Assembly: GCA_032433765.1 (NCBI GenBank)
Contig: JAVIAB010000139.1
Coordinates: forward strand, 39,763,608-39,827,607
DNA: 64,000 nt
Source: Megaustenia siamemsis
Lineage: Eukaryota; Mollusca; Gastropoda; Stylommatophora; Ariophantidae
Direction of reading: 5' to 3'
Below, piece after piece: positions 14,101-26,100 of the stretch (within the stretch, counting starts at the first letter, position 1; each line of letters starts with the position of its first letter). The notes beneath the pieces were generated by a model. It was not told the origin of the DNA. It saw nothing but the letters and a program-made list of their open reading frames with translations, and did no database searches. The position numbers were made by a program, and so were the translations under genes.

Positions 14101-17100
14101 TCCTGCAGAGTGTGTTCTTGTCAATCTGGTGAAGCATGCCTTGTGAGCCAGTCAATATGACTGCATGTTTTGTTGATCTTTTAACCAGCCATGTGATAGT
14201 TCTTGTCATAGCCTCAATCTCCATGTGTGCGCTGGAGGTAGTCGTCTTGTAGGCTCTTACACTTTTATCTATCAGCTTTCAATTAGTAAATGTAGCAAAA
14301 ACCCCAGCCACTCTGCACACCCCTGGTGGCCAAACCATCAGAGCAGATGATCAGGATGAAGAATGGGAATGAAGTTGCAGTGCCTCCCAGATCTTTGACT
14401 CAGTCATGCCTTGTGCCCAGTCACAACATTTTGTATTCAAGTTTATGATGCCTTAGTTAGCCCTCGCCTGTCATGCGCATCTATGTAATCCCGGCCAGTA
14501 GGTATGTAATCCTTGTTGTATACATCCTATAGTGTTTACACCCTGTCTCAGCCTCTGCCAACCACATCTCCCACACTTAATGCTGTTGCCTTTCACTGAC
14601 TGTAATTCTGGTAGCAGTGGATATATTTTGTTACATGTCACCTCTAGGTACGCTTTTGCTTTCGTGTACTTGTGTCTCCCTCAAATGCTTGGAAAGTCCA
14701 ACGAGAATTGAATAGCTGGGATTGGTTATCCATGGTGATATCCTTTCATATATTTAATTGCATATCCAGGAAATGTTAATATGCACATGTTCATTATTAT
14801 GTGCACAGTTTATTTAACATTTAATATTATTTTTTTTATAGATTTCTCTTTTATCTTTATCAAGTATTTTTTTTTCCAAATAACAGAGTTCTTTCCAAAT
14901 TGACTTGGTGATCCCCAAGCCTGGAGAGTACTACATCACATTTGACTACCACAATCCCAGCAAAGTGTCCCAACAGTTAGATGTGGAAGTAGCAACTTTG
15001 AGTGGCAGAAACAGATCCATTGTCACCTTGAATAGCTGTCCATACAAGTATAAAATACATGATAGAACAATTACATTAATTTGCTTGTTAAATTTTCTAC
15101 AATATTAATTTATAGTCAGTATTTGGTTAAAGACCTAAGAATAATAAAGAACATGTACTGGCAACAAACAGCGGCCATAAAAACTGGAAACCAATTAGGA
15201 ATGTTTTAAGAAATAAAACAGGGTGTTAGACAAGGTTGTGTGCTGTCACCAGATTTGTTTAATATTTATAGTGATATTATTTTAAGATCCATAAAGGGCA
15301 TGCCTGGAATAACAATTGGAGGTCATAATATAAATAATCTAAGGTATACTGATGATACAATATTAATCGCTAAGAGTGAGAATGAGTTACAAGAAATGTT
15401 GGACATTATAGTGAAAGAAAGCAAAAATAAAGGACTCAGCCTTAATAGCAAAAAGACAGAATTAATGGTAACAACAAAGAAAAAGACATTACCTCAGTGC
15501 AGAATAAAGACAAGTGGAACAATATTAAAACAGGTAAATGAATTTAAATATTTGGGAACTTTGTTAACCTCAGACGGAAGATGTACAACAGAGGTGAGAT
15601 GCATAATGGCTCAGGCAAAAGAAGCTTTCCAAAAAAATGAGGAAGATACTATGCAATCCATTTTTGACAATAGAAACAAGAAATAGAGTTCTTAAATGTT
15701 AAGTAGAACCAGTTTTAACATATGGATGTGAATCATGGACAATAGGACAACAGACATAAAAATCACTGGAGGCTGTAGAAATGTGGTTTTACAGAAGAAT
15801 GTTGAGAATACCATGACAGCTAAGAAGAGTAATGAAAATGTTCTGAAAGAGGTCAATGCAAAAAGAGAGCTAATTTCCAATATTAGGAAGAAACAATCAT
15901 TTTTTGGCCATGTAATGAGAAGAGAACAACAGGAATATATTGTAACAACTGGAAAAATTGAGGGACGAAGAGATAGAGGGAAGCAAAGAGAGAAAATACC
16001 AGACAGATTAAGAGAATGGCTTGGCAGAAAGTCAACAACAGAAATGATAAAGAACTGTCGAGATTGAAAGTTGTGGAGAGACATGATCACCTACACCAGT
16101 AGGCCCGGTACTTGATGATGATTTGGTTAAAAAAGAAAAGGTAAATACTTTCATCCCACCCTGTCTTTAAGGTATATGAGATGTTAGTCTTAGTCTGCCT
16201 ATGCCTCTTTTACCTTGTATTCTCCCCTCCAAGATTACTTTTAGTAAGCTGTTGTGTCTTTTAACAAGGCCCAAAAATCACATTTGTCTTGTTTGAATTG
16301 TTCTCTTTTCAGTTTTAGTTGTTTTAAGACTTCATCATTTGTTTTATTTTCTTTCCATTCAATTCTACCTATTCTTCTATATATCCACATTTCAAAGGCT
16401 TCCATTTTCTGTTCTGTTTTCTTGTCTAATGTCCATGTTTCTGCACCATACAGGAATATTGAGAAGATATTACATTTTGCTATTCTTAGTTTTAGCCCTG
16501 GTGTTATTTGTTTTGATGTTAGTATATTTCAACACTAACATCAGTGAAAAATTATAAGATTTATTTTTAACCGTGTATGTGAAAGCTGGAAATCCATCCA
16601 GTCCTTAGAAATGAAATACTTTTGAAAATAAATGTCTCAGAAGAATCTCAGACATGAATTGGTAAGAATACATTTCAAATGATAAGATAAGAGACAAAAC
16701 TAAACACAAATATGCTCATATCTAGAGCTTTGTAAGAAGAAGGCATTGGAAATACATTAGTCATGTGCTCCAGAATGAATGAAGAAAGACATCCCCATCA
16801 GGTATTCATGCAAAAACCATCTGGTAAAGAAAAACAAGGAAGACACTGCACAGAACAATTAATGTGGAAGGTTCAATAATGAGACAAAGAAACAACAAAG
16901 ACCTACAAAAAAGCTTGCTGTAAATGGTCAATTAAAGATATGGACTAGAAATGAATATCAAAAAGACTAAAATTATGATCATAAACAAAGAAAATTCTCA
17001 AGACCTACAATTAAATATCACAGTTGAGGGAACACATCTGGAGACAGTCCAGAGTTACAACTACCTAGGACATACTATAACCAATGATGGAAAATGCACA

Positions 17101-20100
17101 ACTGAAATAAACAAAAGAATAGGTATGGCAAAAAGTAATTTTAATGCCATGAAAAATATACTAACAACAAAACAAATATCAGCAGGGCTGAAACTAAGAA
17201 TGGCAAAATGTTACATCTTCTCAATATTCCTGTATGGTGCAGAAACATGGACATTAGACAAGAAAACAGAACAGAAAATTTTAGCCTTTGAAATGTGGAT
17301 TTATAGAAGAATAGGTAGAATTAAATGGAAACAAAAGATAACAAACGATGAAGTTTTAAAACAACTGAAAATAAAAAGAACTGCTGAACGCAATAAAGAC
17401 TAGACAAATTAAATTTTTGGGGCACGTTAAAAGACACAACAGCCTACTAAAAGTAATATTGGAAGGAAAAATACAAGGTAAAAGAGGCAGAGGCAGACCA
17501 AGACTAACATGGACGAGTAACATCAAAAGATGGACAAGTCAATCTATGACAGCCTGCACCATCAAAGCAAGAAACAGAGTAGAATGGCAATCCATGGTAG
17601 CCAACCTTCGTTGCGGAGAGGGCACACGATGATGATGATGATGAAATGGTCAATTGTGAAGAGCTATGACTTCTGCCCTCTGTGCTGTCTACAGCTTGAG
17701 ATGATCTAACTAACCATTTATGTTAATGTCAGTAAATTTGTAAAGGGGCCCCTCTATGCCATAGAGCATATGTGAAGTACAGTGTTAATGCTCCTATTTT
17801 TAAATGACCTATGAAATTTAATGTTTTATGTAGTTGCATCACGCAACCCTATTTTCCAGAAAAATTTGTATAAATTTTTAAGGCCAGTGAACATAGAAGT
17901 TATTGCTATTATTGATTGGGGTTGTCCTTAGTTTTTCAGTTTACTAACCACCATGGCTCTCTAGCACAGTGATAAAAATCACTAAGAAATGTCTTTTATG
18001 TAAGATAGGCTTGATTAAGCTAACTTGTTGTCCATTGACTTCAATAGCAATTTTTACTTCATTTTTTACAGCACAATATTGTAAACACAGCATTCATATT
18101 TATTAAAACGTATTTGTTTTAGTTTGTAAATGTATTTATTTTTATAGTTCTACGTGTCGTCAAATTCTGAAAACTGTTGATGGTGCAGAAGCCATTTTCA
18201 ACATCACAACTGGAGCTGCAACACTCCACATTAGTAGCAAAGATGGCATCACAGGAGATTTTAATGTATCTGTTGTAAGTTTAATTTTTACATCACTGAA
18301 TGGTTCTTCTATTTGCTTTCAAATATTTCATTTTTAAAAATGAGCTTGTTTCACAGCTGTCTAAATGGAAATAATTATTTTTACAAATAATTGTATAAAA
18401 TATATTAAAGGATCAATCATTTTCTTCTTTTTAAAATTGGTTTTATAAGTATTTAGAGGTGCAGATAATATATAGAAATGTTATACATAAATTATAAAAT
18501 ATATTAACTCTTTTCATGCCGCAATTAACTTCTACTACTTCTGCCTTTCGGTTTAATTTAAAACGCAGGATTTTTATGAATTAGCACAAAAATTTGGTTG
18601 TAAAAAAAATTGCAATTAAAATACCAAATCATTATGGATTTCCATTTTATTGTACATGAAAATGTTTATTAATAAATGTTTTTAAAAATGTGAAACAAAT
18701 TTTGAAATAATCAGCTGGTCAAAAAAATATGGGCATTGAAGATGCAATGGTATAGAAATATATTACACATATCATACAGTGAACATATCTTGGAGATGAA
18801 ATGGTATAGTAAGATATTATACATATCATACAGTGAACATATCTTGGAGATGAAATGGTATAGAAAGATATTATACATACCATACAGAGAAAATATCCCC
18901 AATAAAGAAAAAGGTGAAAGAATCCAACAATTCACTGCACAAATGAAAGACTTATTTTCAGTAATAAAAGAGGGGAAATGACATGGTTTGGATACATTAC
19001 ATGGTTTACAAGCCTTGCCAAAACCATTCAGCAAGATACACTACCAGGTAAATTAAAACTGGGTGGACAAAAGGAAAGATGGGTGGATAACATCAGAGAA
19101 TGGACAGGAATATCTTTTGCTGTTTTGCAGAGATCCGTTCTAAATCATGACGATTGGTAGCAAATTGTAAAAATATTATTTATAGTGCCCCAATGGATGA
19201 CAAGGTTAAGGGATAATTGATTGATGATTTTTTTTCTTCTTCAATGATCAGCTGTTGCTATGCATGTAGACAATTAGACCATTCTGGGTCACGAACAAGA
19301 TGGTGCATTTGAGGTCATCACTGGTTCTCAATAGCTTGTCATAAAAGGTTGTTTCTGTGGGCCATATTTGTGTTCTTAGGGTGATTAGAGTGCTGCAGTC
19401 CTGTAGTGTATGCTCTGGAATTTTTTTGGCTGCTCTGCAGCTTATTCTATCTTGTGTAGATGTGCTCTGAGGCCACAATGACTAGTTCTGAGTCTGAATA
19501 TCTTGAAATGCTCATCTTTGATAAGTTTGATTAGGCTGTCATTTTCTGGCTCATATTTTCCCTCCATTCTGTTCTCCTATCTTGCTTTAGGAATGTTTTT
19601 ATTTCATTGAGACTCTGGGGTTGGTTGGACTGTTGAAGGCTCCCACCTGCTCTTGTGGGTTATCTGCTTTCTCATTTCAAGGAATGCCAATGTGCTGATA
19701 TCCACTGCAGCACTAGTTCTGTCTTTTCTGAAAGTGAGCATATGTTGTTCTTTATTTCTTGGATGAGTCTGTCCTGTTTTTTTGCTTGACATTGCTTGTA
19801 TGACTGACTTTGCATAGGGGAGAATGACTAGTTTTGGACTCAGGACCTCTTGTGTGTTAAGAGTTTCTATGGCTGCATGGAGTCATAGAAACTCTTAACA
19901 CACAAGAGGTGTCATTGTCTCTGCTCTAAAATTTGTGCACCTTTCTCCAGCTGGAAGAGAGTGTGTTTCTGTCTTTCCATTTGGGTAAGTTATATAGATG
20001 CCACTACCTCCCTTCTTTGAGGCTTCAGCTGCAGATCCATCTGTGAAAACCTGTGTCCATGTATCTCTGAGGTATTACTTCTGGAGCATGATGAGTGATA

Positions 20101-23100
20101 GGGCTCTCATTTCAGTCTCAGATTGCTCAATTTTGACGACTATTCCTGGAACATTTGGGATTATTTTTGTTTTATTTTTACAGTTGGACCATGGTTCAGG
20201 TATGAGGGGTTTGCACAGATCTCTGTTTGGTTCTAAAGAATGTGAGTGCTGTCTGAAGATTTTCCTTGCAAGATGGTTTGGGCTCTTCCTTTGAAGTCTG
20301 TTTTTTGTTCTGTCTTGGAATTTTTTATGCTGAGTGATGACTAATTAATTTTGTTAATACATGAAATAAAAATTAAGCAGATTTTGTTTATACTTACCAT
20401 CAATTTATGAAATATCTAATGTCAGAATTAACACTTCTTGAATAAATCAGAATTAACACTTTTTAATAAATCTATATAAAGAACCAAGAACTCATATTTG
20501 GCCACTAGAAAAAAAATTTACTGACACAATGTAGTACATAGGTTCTTCTTCTTCTTTCCTTCCTCATTTGCCTTTCAGTGTCGAAGGGAGATATAATTTG
20601 CAGTCTTTTGCTCTTCTGTTCACCTCTGCTACTGTTATGTTTCCTAGTGATTCTAATATTCCATCCATCCATCTTTTTCGTGGTCGACCATTGGGTCTGG
20701 TATTCTCACAACGTTTGCTGAAGGCTCGTTGTGTTGTGTTTTGATCTTTCTGCCTTGTCACGTGGCCAAACCATAGGTTGTTTGGTAAATATCCGGTGTT
20801 GTAGATATCATTCAATATTTTTGTTATTATTTCTATTCCAAAATTGCCCATGGTTCCAATCTCTTCTTTAGTTATATTATCTGGTCCAGGACCTTTTCCT
20901 GTTTTCATATTGCGGAAGGCATCTTCCACTTCTTCTTTGAATATTTCTGGTTCTTCCCCATTATCCTTAATATTTAATTCTGTTTGTTCATTATCATGAA
21001 GATCTTTAATGCATTCAGTCCATCGTTCCCTTATGCTTTCTTTTTTAATCAACAGTTCTCCTTCCTTTGATCCTAAACATCCAGTTTGTTATTGCATTTT
21101 TCTTCCTGTTAATTCTTCAGTTTGTTTGTATATAGCTTTGGCATCTCTTTTTTGATGCATTTCAATCTCTTTGCATCTCTCTTTTAGCCATGCATATTTT
21201 GCTTCATTGAATTTTATTACAATTTCTTTATTTAATTTCTTCTATTCATCTTTTTTATCCTTATTTCTTCTAGTTTCCATTAACTGTAAAATGTCATCTG
21301 TCATCCATTTCTTTCTTGAATTTTTCCTCACTGGTGGTATGAACTCTTTTTATGTTTGCTGCATTGATTCTATTAGTATTTCCCACTATTCATCAATGCT
21401 TTGTATCTTCTCTATTGCATTGTACCTGTTCTGAATTGTGGTATTATATTTGTATTGTAATCTCTTGTCTGATTTGTGTAGATCTAAATTTAACTCAGTA
21501 TTGACTGAGGCCTTTTTTGCTGTTTTTAATTGTACTCTAAGTTTTCCCACAACTGGTACATGATCACTAATGCAATCTGCCCCTGGTCTAGTTTTCACAT
21601 ATATTAGACTGTTTCTGAATCTGTTGTTTATCATTATGTAGTTGATTTGATTATGTGCATTATCCCCTGGGCTTTTCCATGTCTGCAGACATCTTGGATG
21701 TTGCTTAAACCAGGTGTTTTCTATCATCAAATTGTGTGTTTTTGCCAGATGAATTGTCAATGTCATTAGGCCGGCCTTTATTGTCAGTAATATTTTTAAG
21801 CATCTGTAATACAATGTCGGGGGATAATCTAAAACATAATGTCATAGCAGGAATATTAGTGGGCCTGGCCATCATGATCTCTATACCAGAAAAAAATTAT
21901 GAAAAAAAATTCAATTGATCAATAAAATACTGTAGAAGTTGAAAGGCAAGATGGGAAATGATTACCCTCTTTGGTCATGCACAGAAAGCTGGTTCCAATT
22001 GAGCTTTATAAATATATTCCACAAAATATGGATGAAACAATTATTTGACACCTCAAAGCATCCATGGCACAGAAGACACTTTTGTCCTATGATGCCACAA
22101 AGTGTTTACGGCACACAAAATGTTAATAAATTATCACTTAATTATGTAACAAGACTTTTGAAAATTGCTATTTTCTTAGGAGTCTATTCATGGAATCCCA
22201 CGACCACAGTGGCATCCAAATTATGTTTTGCCCTGGATTGTATGCATTAAGTTCAATGGAGTGTAAGTATCTTAGTTAGTTATATTACAGACATTTCACT
22301 TTGCTTGGAGAGTATTTTGAATTCAAGAAATCTTTTAAATGAAAATATTATGTTCTATCTCTTTTTAATTGGATCAAGTCTTAGGCAATTGGTGTGATGT
22401 TTTGTGAATTGGTGAAAAGCCACATCCTCATTATGGTGGTCACTAAACTATTTCAGTAACTTCATATCTTGCTAAAAGATTTATAAAAGCAAACCTTAAT
22501 AATATCCTTATGTGCTGGAAGCTAATGTAAGAATAAAATAATAATATGTATCTTATCAATATAAATTACATGTTAAATAAGGCACCTGTACAAATCAGAA
22601 ATTATTAAGGTATGTAATTTTTTCTGGTAAAAGGCATTCCAGGGATATTTCTTTACACTCTGACTGCTATTTCAAGAGATATTATGCTTTGAAGGAATAG
22701 ACCTGGAGACAGTTCAGAACTACAACTACCTTGGACATACTATAACCAGTGATGGAAAATGTACAACTGAAATAAACAAAATAATAGGAATGGCAAAAGA
22801 GTAATTTTAATGTCATGAAGAACATACTAACATCAAAACAAATAACACCAGGGCTAAAACTAAGAATAGCAAAATGTTACATCTTCTCAATATTCCTGTA
22901 TGATGCAGAAACATGGACATTAAACAAGAAAACAGAACAGAGAATTGAAGCCTTTGAAATGTGGATATATAGAAGAATAGGTAGAATTGGATGGAAGGAA
23001 AAGAAAACAAACGATGAAGTCTTAAAACAACTAAAAATGAAAAGAGAACTACTAAACACAATTCAAACAAGACAAATGCAATTTTTGGGTCATGTTAAAA

Positions 23101-26100
23101 GACACAACAGCCTACTAAAAGTAATCCTTGAGGGGAAAATGCAAGGTAAAAGAGGCAGAGGCAGACCAAGACTAACATGGACAAGTAACATCAAAAGATG
23201 GACAAGTCAGCCTATGACAACCTGCACCATCAAAGCAAGAGACAGAGCAGAATGGCGCTCCATGGTAGCCAACCTTCATTGTGGAGACTGCACTCGATGA
23301 TGATGATTATGCTTTATTAAATTGGTTCATTCAAAACAATATACTACAGAATAATTCTTATAATATCTTTTGATAATGAAAAAGGGAAATGCATAGACAT
23401 ATAAACTCTTTCATCACGTCTCATTGCATCATGCCAATTTTGGCCGCATAGTGAGTCACTCTCAATTTAATTAGTGTGAACCATCATCAAACCACATTCT
23501 TTTTATATGTCTTGTATCATCTTGGTTTTGGTAAAATATAATTCTTTGTTCAACTGTCTAAAAATGTATATGTAATATGTTATGTATTATATAAATAAAA
23601 ACATGTAGATTGATATTTAAAACCATGAAAAATGTTGTCTCTGCCATCTCTTCCATTGCATTGATAAAAACCTTATGAATTCTGTAAAATGTTAAAAGAT
23701 CTGTATATTGAAAAGATGATAATAAACAGTATTTTATGCTGGATAATGAAATATTTTTGCCACATCTAAAGACACATTAGTCTGGAAAGAACAATAATAG
23801 AGAACAGGGTTCTAGGAACAATAAGACAGATAGACCAAGAAGAAAGTGGTTTCAAGACTTGAAAGAGTTCTTGAACTTGTCAGCAGAGGAAGTTGGAGTT
23901 CTAGCTGGAGACAGATTTCTTCAGTGGGGCTGTGATGAATGCAGTGTTCTGCGAAGGGCGTGTGACTAGATAATGATGTTGATTGTGTGTTATTGTACTT
24001 TTTTTTATGTTATAAGAGAACATTATGAAAAAATGTTGTTAGAAGAAAATGAACATGATCTTTCTATGAAATCAGTACACCTAAATAATAGCCTGTATTG
24101 TTATTTTTTTTCCTGGCTGAAAGTGGAGCTGTTATGAGAACATGTGATTTAAATTATAGTACTAGACTAAAGGAGACTAGATTTACCTGTCATCTGAACT
24201 TCTTGAATAACTGCCTCCATCGTAAAATTCTCCCATGTGGGTTCCGTTCCCACCTCTCCAACTATCTTCGTCACCGACTGCAGCACCTTGAACTCCAGCA
24301 TGGCTTCAAACGTGACCGTCTTGTCTCTTCGAGCCACTCTCGTCTTATTGCCCACCTTACTACCCAGCAACATCACCTCCTATCCCAACTCCAGCTCCTT
24401 ACTTCTAACTTTCCTGGTACTCTGCGCTTCATTCGCTACACTATCCACCACCATAATCATTCTTTGCATGACTTTCTGTCCTCCCAGCATAAACGTAAAC
24501 TCTCCAACCTTCGTCCTCCTCCCCCCTCACCTCCTATCCCAACTCCAGCTCCTTACTTCTAACTTTTCTGGTACTCTGCGCTTCATTCGCTACACTATCC
24601 ACCACCATAATCATTCTTTGCATGACTTTCTGTCCTCCCAGCATAAACGTAAACTCTCCAACCTTCGTCCTCCTCCCCCCTCACCTCCTATCCCAACTCC
24701 AGCTCCTTACTTCTAACTTTTCTGGTACTCTGCGCTTCATTCGCTACACTATCCACCACCATAATCATTCCTTGTATGACTTTCTGTCCTCCCAGCATAA
24801 ACGTAAACTCTCCAACCTTCGTCCTCCTCCCCCCTCACCTCCTCCTCTCCCGACTGCCCCTGACTCTAGCTCCCTTGTTGTCTGCATTCCCTCTGATCTG
24901 TTCCTTTCTAACCACGAGCGCTCTCTTCTTAGCAAGTGTCTTAAGTTTGTCCCCGTTCACCCCTCGAGTGACTCATTCTCCCTCTTACGAGACATACAGC
25001 AGTATCATAGACGATTACGTTTCAAACTCTATCACTTTCTTCATCCAAACTCTTCCTCTTTACCTCCTCCAACTGACATATTTGCCCGCTTCTCCTCACG
25101 TAAATCTGACTGGACTCCCTCCCGGGAGACTCTCAGGCTTTGGACCTTTTCATCCAGAGTACTCTCAGGGAGATTATGTCACTCCGTCCTCATAGACTTC
25201 GACGCTCCTATTTAAGTATTGATGAATATAAAGCCCTTCAAGACCTTCGCTGACGCGATGACATTGTCATCAAGCGAGGCTCGGTGGTCGTCTGGAGGAA
25301 GGATCTCTATATCCAGGAAGGGGATAAACAATTATCCAACCCTACTTTCTACCTCCCCACTCCCGACGATACCACTGTCTCTAACAACGCTGTAGTGCGT
25401 CGTACGATCCTCCGGTTCATCAAGGACGGGCTACTTCCCTCTAGCTCCTCCCGTATGATCCTTCCTGATCACTGCTTGGGCAAACCCTCTTTCTATATGC
25501 TGCCCAAAATACAATAACCTGACTCTCCTGGATGACCTATTGTCTCTTCTATCGCATGTTCTACAGTCCTCATTTCTGACTTCCTTGATAGTGTCTTTCA
25601 ACCCATAGTTATGGGTCTCCCTTCTTTTGTTAAAGACACTAACGACGCCCTCCACATCTTCTCCTCTATCTCCCTCCTTCCTGATCGCCATTACCGCCTC
25701 TTCGTTATGGATGTCTGCTCTCTTTATACTTCTATTCCCCACTCCGATGGCCTTCTAGCTCTCCAGTTTTTCCTGGATCGTAGGATCCAACCTTCTATTG
25801 CTAGTGTCGTCCTCCTCCGTCTAGCGGAATTAGTCTTGAACCTCAACTCTTTTGAGTTCCATGGCAACTTCTTTAGCCAGATTAGCGGTGTGGCGGTGGG
25901 CACTAAAATGGGCCCTAGCTATGCTTGTCTCTTCATGGGCTATCTAGAGCACCAAATCGTCCATACCTACCAGGGCCCTCTTCCCCTTATGTATCGTAGG
26001 TACATCGATGATTGCATCGGTCTGACTGACCTTCCAGAGGATGAGATCTCCCGTTTCATCGAGTATGTCGGTCATTTCCACGCCTCTATCTGCATCACCT

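Noticed and set aside
12640..14715. CRISPR-like or regulatory inverted arrangement of the two L-J copies
   Set aside because: They are independent, differently truncated LINE fragments in opposite orientation with little overlapping sequence.
24098..25215. Three overlapping host genes for Pro-rich proteins
   Set aside because: The three frames read the same peptide because of the 154-bp repeat; all belong to one Penelope-like ORF.
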